The notes under the pieces are model-generated. The model was not told the origin of the DNA. It worked only from the letters and a program-made list of their open reading frames with translations, and did no database searches. A stretch of 64,000 nucleotides of DNA. Source: Vitreimonas flagellata (GTDB taxonomy: Bacteria > Pseudomonadota > Alphaproteobacteria > Caulobacterales > Aquidulcibacteraceae). This document shows positions 18,982 to 27,166 of the stretch, piece after piece (positions within the stretch are counted from its first letter, which is position 1; each line of letters begins with the position of its first letter). A program made the position numbers and the translations under genes. The stretch spans positions 903,001 to 967,000 of the forward strand of contig NZ_SBJL01000001.1 of assembly GCF_004634425.1 (NCBI RefSeq), in the 5' to 3' direction.

Positions 18982-19764
18982 ATGGCTTTGAAAATCGCGA
19001 CCTGGAACGTCAACTCGATTCTCGCCCGTCTGCCGACGGCGATGAAGGTGTTCGAGGAAGTGAACGCCGACGTCTGGTGCTTGCAGGAAATCAAATGCGA
19101 AGACCCGCGCTTCCCGCGCTTTGAGCTGGAAGCGATGGGCTTCAATATCGAGACGTTCGGGCAGAAGAGCTATAATGGCGTCGCCATTCTCTCCAAGCAC
19201 CGCATTGAAGAATTTGTTCGCGGCGTGCCGGGCTTGGAGCACGAGCAGTCCCGCTACATCGAAGCCGTGATTGCCGCACCGGATGGACCAGTGCGTGTGG
19301 CGTCAATCTATGCGCCGAACGGCAATCCGATCGGCACGGAGAAATTCAGCTTCAAACTCCAATTCATGGAAGCGCTGCAAGCGCACGCTCGTGAATTGCT
19401 GAAGAACGAAGAACGCTTTGTGCTCTGCGGCGATTACAATGTGATCCCGCGCGAGGTCGATTGCTGGGATCCATCTGTTTGGACCGGCGACGCGCTCTTC
19501 CAACCCGAAACCCGCGCCGCCTATCGCGCGCTGGAAAATCTGGGCCTCACCGACGCCTTCATAGCCGTTGATGGCGCCGCGCACCGCTACACGTTCTGGG
19601 ATTACCAAGCCGGCGCCTGGCAGAAAGACCACGGCATCCGCATCGATCATTTCCTGCTCTCACCGCAGGCGGCTGATCTACTCACCGGCGTGCAAATCTT
19701 CAAGAAAGCGCGCGGCCTGGAGAAAGCCAGCGACCACGTGCCCGTGATCGCCAACTTCGGCTAG
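18982..19764 (+). CDS. xthA: Exodeoxyribonuclease III
   Basis: This EEP-fold enzyme cuts AP sites and trims 3' ends in base excision repair. The 260-residue protein has KIATWNVNSILARLP, WCLQEIKCED with the metal-binding Glu, and YNGVAILSK. SIYAPNGNPIGTEKF, LCGDYNVIPREVDCWDP and the C-terminal IRIDHFLLSPQAADLL with KASDHVPVIANF complete the motif set. Length is typical. Confidence 0.95.
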   Translation: MALKIATWNVNSILARLPTAMKVFEEVNADVWCLQEIKCEDPRFPRFELEAMGFNIETFGQKSYNGVAILSKHRIEEFVRGVPGLEHEQSRYIEAVIAAPDGPVRVASIYAPNGNPIGTEKFSFKLQFMEALQAHARELLKNEERFVLCGDYNVIPREVDCWDPSVWTGDALFQPETRAAYRALENLGLTDAFIAVDGAAHRYTFWDYQAGAWQKDHGIRIDHFLLSPQAADLLTGVQIFKKARGLEKASDHVPVIANFG

Positions 19765-19797
19765 GAACTGAGCGCGCCACTCAGCGGTTGCACGCAC

Positions 19798-20190
19798 ATG
19801 GCTACGCAATCCGTCTTCGAACCCTTTGTCGCGCGCCTGCGTTCACGCGATGTCGCCGACACGTCCGACATCCGCCAGCTCGCCGAATGGCTCGACACAC
19901 GCTTCGAGATTCCCGGCACGAAAATCCGCTTTGGCTTCGACTCGATCATCGGCCTCATCCCCGGCATCGGCGATCTCGCGACCACCGTGCTCGGCGCCTA
20001 TATCGTCATCCGCGCACGCGAGCTCGGCGCGCCGCCGCTGCTGCAAGCGCGCATGGTGCTCAATCTGGCGATCGACGCGCTCGTCGGCGCCATCCCACTC
20101 GTCGGCGATATTTTCGACTTGGCCTTCAAATCGCATGTGCGCAACGTGCGCATTTTGCTGCGCCATTTGGACGATCCGCGCCGCGTTTAG
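19798..20190 (+). CDS. DUF4112 family protein
   Basis: A 130-residue protein. The RQLAEWLDTRFEIPGTKIRFGFDSIIGLIPGIGDL segment, followed by AIDALVGAIPLVGDIFDLAFKSHVRNVRIL, matches the DUF4112 family. The two GxIPxxGD repeats lie in re-entrant hydrophobic stretches. Family members are membrane-associated and of unknown function. The stop overlaps the yacG stop on the opposite strand by three bases. Confidence 0.88.
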   Translation: MATQSVFEPFVARLRSRDVADTSDIRQLAEWLDTRFEIPGTKIRFGFDSIIGLIPGIGDLATTVLGAYIVIRARELGAPPLLQARMVLNLAIDALVGAIPLVGDIFDLAFKSHVRNVRILLRHLDDPRRV

Positions 20191-20357
20191 CGCTCCGTCG
20201 GCGGCATCTCGTCTTCGCCTGGATCGTCTTCTTCGACCGCCGGAATGGCGTACCCGCCGCTCAGCCAACGGTTGAGATCAACGTCAGCGCATCGCTTTGA
20301 ACAAAACGGCCGATAGTTCGGGTCTTGCGGCTTGCCGCAGATCGCGCACTTGCTCAT
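20187..20357 (-). CDS. yacG: Zinc-binding DNA gyrase inhibitor YacG
   Basis: A 56-residue protein with the four zinc-ligand cysteines in CAICGKP and FCSKRCADVDLNRWL, the YacG signature. An acidic C-terminal tail (EEDDPGEDEMPPTER) follows. In E. coli YacG binds GyrB and blocks gyrase activity. Its ATG (20357) overlaps the 3' end of the RNase E/G-like gene by four bases, in the conserved alphaproteobacterial order infA-maf-RNase-yacG. Confidence 0.93.
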   Translation of the reverse strand: MSKCAICGKPQDPNYRPFCSKRCADVDLNRWLSGGYAIPAVEEDDPGEDEMPPTER

Positions 20358-21436
20358 AGCGCCCTCGCATCAATGCGTTCGCGCGGCGCCGGCGTGGAAT
20401 CGATCGCCCAGCGCATGCCAATCCGGCTCGACAGCTCCGTGCGCCAATCGATCTCGCCAGCATCCAGCCAAGCTTTCACTTCAGGCGAGACCGTGCACGC
20501 AATCTGGCGCCCGCCCTGCGCCCGCGCTTCGCGCTCGATCGCACGCAACGCCATCAGCGCCACCGTTTCAACGCTCAAGCGCCCATCCGGATCGCGCATC
20601 TGTTCATGCAAAGGCGTACGCAATTGCGAGCGCGCCAGGTCAAACACGCCGAACCGTGACAACGCGCCAAACTGCACGCTCCACGGATCGCCCGCGAACG
20701 CCGCACGCACCGCCTCTTCCAATTGCTTGTTGTGGCCTTTTGAGCGCAACGACACGAAATCAATCGCAATCACACCGCCCAGCCCGCGCAACCTGATCTG
20801 CCGCGCGGCCTCCTTCGCGGCCGCGATGTTAAGATCGAGCGCGAATTTCTCCGGATCGCCCGAACCGGCGCGGCCGCCCGCGTCCACATCGATCGCCACC
20901 AGCGCCGATGTCGGCTCAATGGTCAGCACACCGCCGCCGGGGATCGGCGCAATGCGCGCCAGAGCATCCTCGATCGCCGCGTCCAGTTTGCCGCGCATCA
21001 GCGGGTCAGCGGGCTTGGCGAGCACCAATTCCTCATCCGCATCGTGGCGCCCAATCAGATGCGGCGCCTCACCATCGTGGCCGACCTCTTGCAGATCAAC
21101 GACCGGGTTCTTGCTTCGTGCGGCCTCACGCGTCACGGAGACGACCACGCCTTGCCCCTCGCGCAGCGCCACACGCTCGCGCCGCATCCGCACTTTGCCG
21201 TCTTCGCCGAGCGGCATGAAACCGAACTGGTCGCGCAATCCCAAATCCAGATAGGCGCCGCGCCGGCGCCGATCCAATTCCCGCACCCGTGCGCAATAGA
21301 GCTCACCCCAGCGCGCGCGACGGCCGTCATCGGTCTTTCGCGCCACGCGCAGCGCGATCGGCTTGCCGCTGCGCACCAACGCTTCGCGCGTTTCGCCAAT
21401 CGCGGCGTCGATCCAAGTCTCCAGCGGCTCACTCAT
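20354..21436 (-). CDS. Ribonuclease E/G family protein (short form)
   Basis: A 360-residue protein. [20 protein letters not shown] and the [12 protein letters not shown] segment form the reduced S1-like N-terminal part. The two metal-binding aspartates of the RNase E/G catalytic core appear in [12 protein letters not shown] and [16 protein letters not shown] see no CPxCxG zinc-link, which in RNase E joins protomers, and no C-terminal scaffold. The protein ends soon after the DNase-I-like domain. Short copies in this position, between maf and yacG, are known in alphaproteobacteria. A full-length rne gene is presumably elsewhere in the genome. Confidence 0.85.
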   Translation of the reverse strand: MSEPLETWIDAAIGETREALVRSGKPIALRVARKTDDGRRARWGELYCARVRELDRRRRGAYLDLGLRDQFGFMPLGEDGKVRMRRERVALREGQGVVVSVTREAARSKNPVVDLQEVGHDGEAPHLIGRHDADEELVLAKPADPLMRGKLDAAIEDALARIAPIPGGGVLTIEPTSALVAIDVDAGGRAGSGDPEKFALDLNIAAAKEAARQIRLRGLGGVIAIDFVSLRSKGHNKQLEEAVRAAFAGDPWSVQFGALSRFGVFDLARSQLRTPLHEQMRDPDGRLSVETVALMALRAIEREARAQGGRQIACTVSPEVKAWLDAGEIDWRTELSSRIGMRWAIDSTPAPRERIDARAL

Positions 21437-21987
21437 CGCGCGCCCTCAAGCAGCAGCGCCGTTTCATAAAGCGGCAAGCCGACGACGGAGGAGTAAGAGC
21501 CAATGATCGAAATGATGTAGCGCGCCGCCACCCCCTGCACAGCATAGCCGCCCGCCTTGCCGCGCCATTCGTCGCTGGCGATGTAAGCGTCGATTTCTTC
21601 AGCGGTAAGCCGTTTGAACGCAACGCGCGTTTCAACAAGGCGCTCGCTTACCTTGCCGTCATGACGCAGCGCCACACCGGTATAGACTCTGTGCGATCGT
21701 CCCGAGAGCAGCGCCAAGCAATCGCGCGCTTCGGCTTCTGTCTCCGCCTTCGGCAAAATCCGACGTCCGACAGCCACTACCGTATCCGCCGCCAACACCA
21801 GCGCATCATCCGCACGCGCGGCTTCGGCTTTGGATCGAGCCAGACGCAACGCCAGCAAGCGCGCCGTCTCGCCCTTCAGCAGCGTTTCATCGATGTCGGT
21901 TGAGATCACATCGTCCGGCTTCACGCCGATCTGCGCCAAGAGCGCCAGCCGGCGCGGACTCGCGCTGGCAAGCACCAAACGCGTCAT
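21433..21987 (-). CDS. maf: Maf-like nucleoside triphosphate pyrophosphatase
   Basis: Maf proteins hydrolyse non-canonical or dTTP/UTP nucleotides. The 184-residue protein begins with the signature [18 protein letters not shown]. It also shows [20 protein letters not shown] with the catalytic Asp, and the Arg/Lys-containing [19 protein letters not shown]-like [13 protein letters not shown] and [17 protein letters not shown] follow. The stop overlaps the RNase E/G start and its own start overlaps the stop of the SDR gene upstream. Confidence 0.93.
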   Translation of the reverse strand: MTRLVLASASPRRLALLAQIGVKPDDVISTDIDETLLKGETARLLALRLARSKAEAARADDALVLAADTVVAVGRRILPKAETEAEARDCLALLSGRSHRVYTGVALRHDGKVSERLVETRVAFKRLTAEEIDAYIASDEWRGKAGGYAVQGVAARYIISIIGSYSSVVGLPLYETALLLEGAR

Positions 21988-22856
21988 GTGCGCTTCGTCA
22001 GCCCCAGGCGTCTGGCGATGATATTGTCCACCGTGCGCGGCGGCAGCATACGCGGCAGCGCCGCATCCATGAGCGGCTTCCGCAGAATCTCATACCGGAC
22101 CTTCGGCTTCGGATCGCTCAAGCAATGCCAGATCAGATCGCCTACGTCGGACGGCGGCAAACCTTGCTTGCCTTGCGCAAGCATATAATCGGCCACGCGC
22201 TCAACGGCCGGCGCATAATCGGTGTTCGAGAAGCGCTTCAGATCTTCGCCCTCCGCCTTGTCCCAGATCGGCGTCGCGATCGCGCCTGGCCCAATGACGA
22301 TCACGTCGATGCCGTAGAGCATCAATTCGCGGCGTAGCGATTGCGAGTAGCCTTCGAGGGCGAACTTCGACGCCGAATACGGGCCAACGAACGGCGATCC
22401 GTTCCGCCCGCCCACCGACGAAATCATCACGATGCGGCCGGGCTTGCCGGTGCGATCCTTGTCGGCGCCCAGCAAATCCGCGAACGCCCGCGTCACGTTA
22501 TGCACGCCGAACAGATTGATCTCGAATTGGCGGCGCAAATCGTCCGTGTCGAGATGCAGCAACGGCCCTGGCACGGCGATGCCTGCATTGTTCACAAGGC
22601 CATAGAGCCTCTTGGCGCCAAGCGCGGCCGAAACTTGCGCAGCGCCCGCACGAACAGCGACCTCATCGGCCACATCGAACAGCAACGGCGTCACGCTCGC
22701 GCCAAACTCGCCGCGCAAGCTCTCCGCATCCGCCTCTTTACGCACGCTGGCGAAAACATGCGCGCCTTCGCGCACGGCTTTCGCGACAGCAGCGCGGCCA
22801 ATGCCAGTGGAGGCGCCGGTTATAACGATGGCGCGGTCGAGCGAGTTCTGTGTCAT
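21984..22856 (-). CDS. Short-chain dehydrogenase/reductase
   Basis: A 290-residue NAD(P)-dependent oxidoreductase of the classical SDR type. It has the cofactor loop [15 protein letters not shown] in [11 protein letters not shown], the catalytic Ser in [10 protein letters not shown] and the Tyr/Lys pair in [19 protein letters not shown]. The ~40 residues after the core suggest an RDH/SDR with bulky substrate. It sits between maf and infA with four-base overlaps on both sides. In related genomes those two genes are usually next to each other, so this may be an inserted member of the operon. Confidence 0.9.
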   Translation of the reverse strand: MTQNSLDRAIVITGASTGIGRAAVAKAVREGAHVFASVRKEADAESLRGEFGASVTPLLFDVADEVAVRAGAAQVSAALGAKRLYGLVNNAGIAVPGPLLHLDTDDLRRQFEINLFGVHNVTRAFADLLGADKDRTGKPGRIVMISSVGGRNGSPFVGPYSASKFALEGYSQSLRRELMLYGIDVIVIGPGAIATPIWDKAEGEDLKRFSNTDYAPAVERVADYMLAQGKQGLPPSDVGDLIWHCLSDPKPKVRYEILRKPLMDAALPRMLPPRTVDNIIARRLGLTKRT

Positions 22857-23071
22857 TTGAACCTGTACGTGATGCGCCCCTTGGTCAGATCATAGGGCGT
22901 CATTTCGACAAGCACTTTGTCGCCGGCCAGCACGCGGATGCGGTTCTTGCGCATCTTGCCGGCGGTGTGGGCGATGATCTCGTGATCATTCTCGAGCTTC
23001 ACCAGGAACGTCGCATTGGGCAGCAGCTCAACCACGGTTCCCGCGAATTCCAATAATTCTTCCTTTGCCAT
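22853..23071 (-). CDS. infA: Translation initiation factor IF-1
   Basis: IF-1 occupies the ribosomal A site during initiation. The 72-residue OB-fold protein is almost canonical: [40 protein letters not shown], then [20 protein letters not shown]. An AGGAGAGAG site directly precedes the ATG. The 60-base gap upstream (23072-23131) is the most likely promoter site for infA and the genes after it. Confidence 0.97.
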   Translation of the reverse strand: MAKEELLEFAGTVVELLPNATFLVKLENDHEIIAHTAGKMRKNRIRVLAGDKVLVEMTPYDLTKGRITYRFK

Positions 23072-23131
23072 TCTCTCTCCTGGGGCCCTTGCTGAATCGG
23101 GCCGGGCGCGCCGCCTTATAGGCGCTCGAAC

Positions 23132-23590
23132 CTAGCCCGTCGACGGGCGGACGAAGCGGGACGCAATACGCTTATCAAGCGTGTCCCGCACCGCCCGGTA
23201 TTCCATAAGCACTTGATCTCGCGAGCCTTCCGCCAGGGATGGATCGAAGGTCGGCCAATACTCGGCAGCCAGGCCAAGCGCAGGGATCATGTCCAACGCC
23301 CGGTGATGGGCCTCGGGGCTCAACGTGACGATGAGGTCAAACGGGCCTTCCTCGGCCTCTTCAAAAGCGTTTAGCCCCTTCGGTCTCAGCTTTGAGATAT
23401 CGCCGCCACGCTCGTCCACCACGAACGCGGCCATCGCCGACACCTCCTCGTGCGGGCGCACGCCGGCGCTATCGACCCGCACCAACGGCCCGAAGCGCAG
23501 CCGCATCAACTCCGCCGCCATCGGCGAGCGAATGGCATTGTGGGTGCACATGAACAGCACCGACCCCGGCAGGGTCTCAGGCCCGGACAT
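23132..23590 (-). CDS. Low-molecular-weight phosphatase / ArsC-like protein
   Basis: A 152-residue protein with the P-loop C-x5-R-S signature in VLFMCTHNAIRSPMAAELM and the later DLIVTLSPEAHHRA and EYWPTFDPSLAEG. The latter includes the Asp of the DP motif used as general acid. The fold is shared by tyrosine phosphatases and thioredoxin-type arsenate reductases. The extra resolving cysteines of arsenate reductase are not obvious, so the substrate is unclear. In alphaproteobacteria the gene is regularly found next to UPF0262 and infA, and that context suggests a housekeeping role. Confidence 0.88.
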   Translation of the reverse strand: MSGPETLPGSVLFMCTHNAIRSPMAAELMRLRFGPLVRVDSAGVRPHEEVSAMAAFVVDERGGDISKLRPKGLNAFEEAEEGPFDLIVTLSPEAHHRALDMIPALGLAAEYWPTFDPSLAEGSRDQVLMEYRAVRDTLDKRIASRFVRPSTG

Positions 23591-24050
23591 GCAGCGCGCA
23601 AACCAGAGTGAACAGCCGCCGCCCGGTTTCCAGGTCGATCTCGATCTTGCCGGCCAGCGCTTCCATCAGCACTTCGCCGGCTTCGTTGTGTAACCCACGT
23701 CGTCCCATATCGATGGCTTCGATCTGGCTCGGCGCTGCGGTGCGGATGGCGTTGTTATAGCTGTCGCAGATCATCAGATAATCTTTGACCAGCTTGCGCA
23801 TCGCCGACATCGGCAAATGGTGCAGCACCACGCGCTCACCGGCTTCGTCGGTGACATCGAACGCAAGCCGCCCATCCGATTGTGCGAGCAGCAACAGATA
23901 TGGCCCACGGTCCTCACCCGCGATCGCGAACGAATTGCTCTCTTTCAGATCGAACAGCGCAATGCGGCGTTCGTGTTCGGCATTGGGGCTGGCGGGCGCA
24001 AGCGAGGCTTCGTCCAAGATCACATCGGCGAGGCGATTGCGCTCACTCAT
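23577..24050 (-). CDS. UPF0262 family protein
   Basis: A 157-residue protein. Conserved UPF0262 blocks are ERRIALFDLKESNSFAI, GPYLLLLAQSDGRLAFDV and LPMSAMRKLVKDYLMICDSY. The characteristic helix AAPSQIEAIDMGRRGLHNEAG is also present. No catalytic site is known. It overlaps the phosphatase gene by 14 bases, so the pair is probably translated together. In many relatives hisD lies just upstream. Here DUF2948 does. Confidence 0.9.
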   Translation of the reverse strand: MSERNRLADVILDEASLAPASPNAEHERRIALFDLKESNSFAIAGEDRGPYLLLLAQSDGRLAFDVTDEAGERVVLHHLPMSAMRKLVKDYLMICDSYNNAIRTAAPSQIEAIDMGRRGLHNEAGEVLMEALAGKIEIDLETGRRLFTLVCALHVRA

Positions 24051-24056
24051 CGGACG

Positions 24057-24494
24057 TCAGCCGCGTTCGTGATCGGGTCGGCGCGGCGTCGGCCACACTG
24101 GCCCGATATCCACCAGCACAGCGTCGAGACACTCAACCGCAACGGCGATCTCGCCGCCACCGGCCAACACGATGCGCACCGTGCCGGAAGGCGGCTCAGC
24201 GTCCGCCTCGAACGTCACCGACAACACCGAGGCCAACGCGTCATCGATATCTTGGCGCACGCGCTTGCTTTTCACGCCCATCACGCCGTCGAAGGAAAGC
24301 GCCGCGCGCACGCGCTCATATGGGCCACGCTCGCCGGCGCTTTCCCAGCGAAACCGATTGAGCATAGCCGTGAAGCGGCGTGCTTTTCTATCGACGCTGA
24401 TTTCGCCGACGCGCACGAGCGCGTCCTGAACCGCCGCCCCGATGATGTCGAGGTCGGCCTCGTCCTCGGCCATCAGTTTCAGCATGCCGCTCAT
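24057..24494 (-). CDS. DUF2948 family protein
   Basis: A 145-residue protein. LMAEDEADLDIIGAAVQDALVRVGEISVDRKARRF and RFRWE belong to DUF2948. SFDGVMGVKSKRVRQDIDDALASVLSV and VECLDAVLVDIGPVW also fit, and the family is almost confined to alphaproteobacteria downstream of murA. I chose ATG 24494. In-frame Met codons three and eight residues later are possible, while the open frame back to 24545 overlaps murA. Function unknown. Confidence 0.88.
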   Translation of the reverse strand: MSGMLKLMAEDEADLDIIGAAVQDALVRVGEISVDRKARRFTAMLNRFRWESAGERGPYERVRAALSFDGVMGVKSKRVRQDIDDALASVLSVTFEADAEPPSGTVRIVLAGGGEIAVAVECLDAVLVDIGPVWPTPRRPDHERG

Positions 24495-24502
24495 CAGCCC
24501 GC

Positions 24503-25780
24503 TTACGCCTGTTCTTCCTTCTCGCGCACGATGCGCGCGCCGCACGCCGAAAGCTTGCCCTCCAAGCCCTCAAAGCCGCGATCCAAATGGTACACGCGGT
24601 TGACGATCGTATCACCCTCAGCCGCAAGGCCGGCGATCACCAAGCTCACCGACGCCCGCAAATCCGTCGCCATCACCGGGGCGCCAATCAAACGATCAAC
24701 GCCGGTCACGACCGCTTCGTTGCCGTGCACCGCGATCTGCGCGCCGAGACGCGCGAGTTCCGGCGCGTGCATGAAGCGATTCTCGAAAATGGTTTCGCGA
24801 ATCCGCGATTGGCCGTCCGCGAAACACAGCATCGCCATCGTCTGCGCCTGCAAATCGGTGGGGAAGCCGGGGAACGGCTCGGTTTCGAAATCGACGGGCT
24901 TCAGGCGCTTGCTCGCATCGCGTTTGATCCGCAGCCCGCGATCCTCAGCCCTCACCTCAACGCCGGCAGCTTTCATCACATCGATCAGAGCACCCAAATG
25001 CTCCGCACGCGCGCCGCTCAGCAGCACATCGCCGCCCGCCGTCGCCGCCGCCAACGCATATGTGCCGGCCTCGATCCGATCGCCCACCACCGGGTGCTTC
25101 GTACCCTTCAGCGACGTGACACCCTTGATGCGAATTTCGCTTGTGCCCGCCCCTTCGACCCGCGCGCCCATCGCGTTCAGGCAATCGGCCAAGTCGGCGA
25201 TCTCCGGCTCGCGTGCGGAATTCTTCAACACGGTATCGCCCTGCGCCAGCACGGCCGCCAGCATCGCGTGCTCAGTCGCGCCCACGGATACGAACGGAAA
25301 CTCGATCTCGGCGCCTCTCAAGCCGCGCAGCGCCGCCGCTTTCACATAGCCCTGCTCGATGACGATATCGGCGCCCATCGCCTCGAACGCCTTCAAGTGC
25401 AAATCGACCGGCCGCGCGCCGATCGCGCAGCCGCCCGGCAACGACACGGTCGCATGGCCGACGCGCGCCAGAAGCGGCCCCAGCACGTTGAACGAAGCGC
25501 GCATCTTCCGCACTTGATCGTACGGGGCGATGGTCGAGGCGATCTCGGCCGCGTGCATGCGCAGCGTGCGCGTTTCCTTGATCCAGGTGATCTCGACGCC
25601 CAGCGAAGCCAGCAGCTGCACCATGAAGCGCGTGTCGGCCAGGTCCGGCATGTTTTCGAGGATCAGCGGATCGCCACACAGCAAAGCCGCCGCCTGCAGT
25701 TTCAGCGCCGAATTCTTGGCCCCGTAAATCGGGATGATTCCATTGAGCGGCGACCCGCCCGAAATAACGATGCGATCCAT
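24503..25780 (-). CDS. murA: UDP-N-acetylglucosamine 1-carboxyvinyltransferase MurA
   Basis: MurA transfers enolpyruvate to UDP-GlcNAc, the first committed step of peptidoglycan synthesis. The 425-residue protein has [20 protein letters not shown] and the [20 protein letters not shown] catalytic loop, with the fosfomycin-sensitive Cys in [38 protein letters not shown] and a CGARI tail complete it. ATG 25780 begins exactly as other MurA proteins do. An open reading frame 48 codons longer runs into the upstream intergenic region and is not credible. Confidence 0.97.
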   Translation of the reverse strand: MDRIVISGGSPLNGIIPIYGAKNSALKLQAAALLCGDPLILENMPDLADTRFMVQLLASLGVEITWIKETRTLRMHAAEIASTIAPYDQVRKMRASFNVLGPLLARVGHATVSLPGGCAIGARPVDLHLKAFEAMGADIVIEQGYVKAAALRGLRGAEIEFPFVSVGATEHAMLAAVLAQGDTVLKNSAREPEIADLADCLNAMGARVEGAGTSEIRIKGVTSLKGTKHPVVGDRIEAGTYALAAATAGGDVLLSGARAEHLGALIDVMKAAGVEVRAEDRGLRIKRDASKRLKPVDFETEPFPGFPTDLQAQTMAMLCFADGQSRIRETIFENRFMHAPELARLGAQIAVHGNEAVVTGVDRLIGAPVMATDLRASVSLVIAGLAAEGDTIVNRVYHLDRGFEGLEGKLSACGARIVREKEEQA

Positions 25781-25880
25781 ATGGCTCTTTCGACGGCGGC
25801 CCCCGCCTTTGGCCGGGTTATGGGGGGCGGGAACGGCGTAAGCAAGGCGCGGGACAACCGCCCCAGGCCTTTGTTGGCGC

Positions 25881-25994
25881 CTATTTTTTGTCCGCCGGCT
25901 TCGAGGCAGCCTTACGGCGGGCAATGTTGCGCTTCAGCGCCTCCGCAGCGCGCTTTTCCCGGTCCTTTTGCGGTGGAGGCGGCTTGCCCTGCAT
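25881..25994 (-). CDS. 37-residue Lys/Arg/Ala-rich small protein
   Basis: On the reverse strand an ATG at 25994 opens a 37-residue frame ([20 protein letters not shown] then [17 protein letters not shown], stop TAG at 25881). Highly basic, alpha-helical small proteins of this kind occur upstream of murA in other alphaproteobacteria. The codon bias and charge are unlike random GC-rich DNA. Its start is 54 bases from the divergent DUF898 gene, so the murA promoter may lie between the two. Confidence 0.65.
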   Translation of the reverse strand: MQGKPPPPQKDREKRAAEALKRNIARRKAASKPADKK

Positions 25995-26047
25995 CTCTGG
26001 AATCGACCCTGGCGTGCAACGTCGCTAGGTTGGCGACGGGGGATTTC

Positions 26048-27166
26048 ATGACGCTAGAAGCAGCGCCAACACAAGCCTTCGCCCACAGCGGCAAGTTGGG
26101 CAATGTCCTGGGGCTGGCGTTCAAGAACGCCGGGCTGACCCTGGCCACGCTCACGCTTTACCGTTTCTGGGCCCGAACCTCGATGCGCCGCCGGCTCTGG
26201 TCGCGCGTTTGGGTGATGGGGGACCCGCTCGAATATACCGGCTCCGCCTGGGAGCTCTTCCGCGGTTTCCTGATCTCGCTGCCCTGCTTTTTCCTGCCGG
26301 CGATCTTCATCTTCTATATCGCACCGCTGATGATGGACCCGGTGGCCGCGACGTGGCTTGCCATCGCCTTCTATATCATCGCCAATCCGCTGATCGCCGC
26401 CGCGCGCTATCTGATGCGCCGCTACCAACTCTCGCGCACGCGTTGGCGCGGCATCCGCTTCGGGCTTGCCGGCTCGTCGGCGCGCTACGCGTTCGCCTCG
26501 TTTGGCTGGACGATCCTGCAGACGCTCTCGCTTGGCTGGTACACGCCAGCCGCACGCATGAACCGCGCCAAGCTGATGTGGGACAATGCCCGCTTCGGCG
26601 ATCAGCCCTTTCAATTCGTCGATGACGGCGAAAGCCCGCAGAAGGGCATGTGGTGGCCGTTCGCGATGGGCTGGTTCGGCTCGCTGCTCGCAATGTTCGT
26701 CGCCTACTTTATCGTCTTCATGATCGCGTTTGCGGCAGGCCTCGGCGAATACATCAGCCAGAGCGCGGAATCCTCCGAGCAAGCGGCGATGATCTTCGTC
26801 GGCATTGGTATCGCCTCGCTTGTGTTGGGCTTGTTGCTGATGACCTTGGCTTGGGCGCCCTACAACGCCGCCGCCATGAACCGCATCGCGTCGCTCATCG
26901 AACTAGACGGCGCGCGTTTCAAACTCAAAGCCAAAACCTTCTCTCTCTTCGGCATCACGCTCGCCGGCTGGCTCATCACCATCTTTTCGCTGACGCTGCT
27001 GGCGCCCGTCGCCGGCTTCTTGCAGGTCCGCTACGTGATCAACCGGCTAGAAGTGATCGGCGCGCCGAAATTCTCCGAAATCGGCCAAGGCATTGTGCCT
27101 GAGGGTTCGTCCGGCGAAGGTTTGGGCGATGCGTTCGACCTCGACATGGGAGTGGGCGTCGTATGA
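26048..27166 (+). CDS. DUF898 polytopic membrane protein
   Basis: A 372-residue protein. TLATLTLYRFWARTSMRRRLW then GDPLEYTGSAWELFRGF is the DUF898 (YjgN-like) N-terminal signature. It recurs in the middle as TLSLGWYTPAARMNRAKLMW and the ending MNRIASLIELDG, suggesting an internal repeat of the same unit. About eight hydrophobic segments are visible. The stop overlaps the start of the M48 protease by ATGA. This pair is common in alphaproteobacteria (YjgN family plus protease) and implies a joint envelope function. Confidence 0.88.
   Translation: MTLEAAPTQAFAHSGKLGNVLGLAFKNAGLTLATLTLYRFWARTSMRRRLWSRVWVMGDPLEYTGSAWELFRGFLISLPCFFLPAIFIFYIAPLMMDPVAATWLAIAFYIIANPLIAAARYLMRRYQLSRTRWRGIRFGLAGSSARYAFASFGWTILQTLSLGWYTPAARMNRAKLMWDNARFGDQPFQFVDDGESPQKGMWWPFAMGWFGSLLAMFVAYFIVFMIAFAAGLGEYISQSAESSEQAAMIFVGIGIASLVLGLLLMTLAWAPYNAAAMNRIASLIELDGARFKLKAKTFSLFGITLAGWLITIFSLTLLAPVAGFLQVRYVINRLEVIGAPKFSEIGQGIVPEGSSGEGLGDAFDLDMGVGVV

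Noticed and set aside
24587-26047. A long open reading frame continuing into the DUF898 gene from upstream, opposite murA
   Set aside because: It is antisense to murA, has no family signature and an Arg/His-rich composition typical of reversed GC-rich codons. The true DUF898 start is at 26048.
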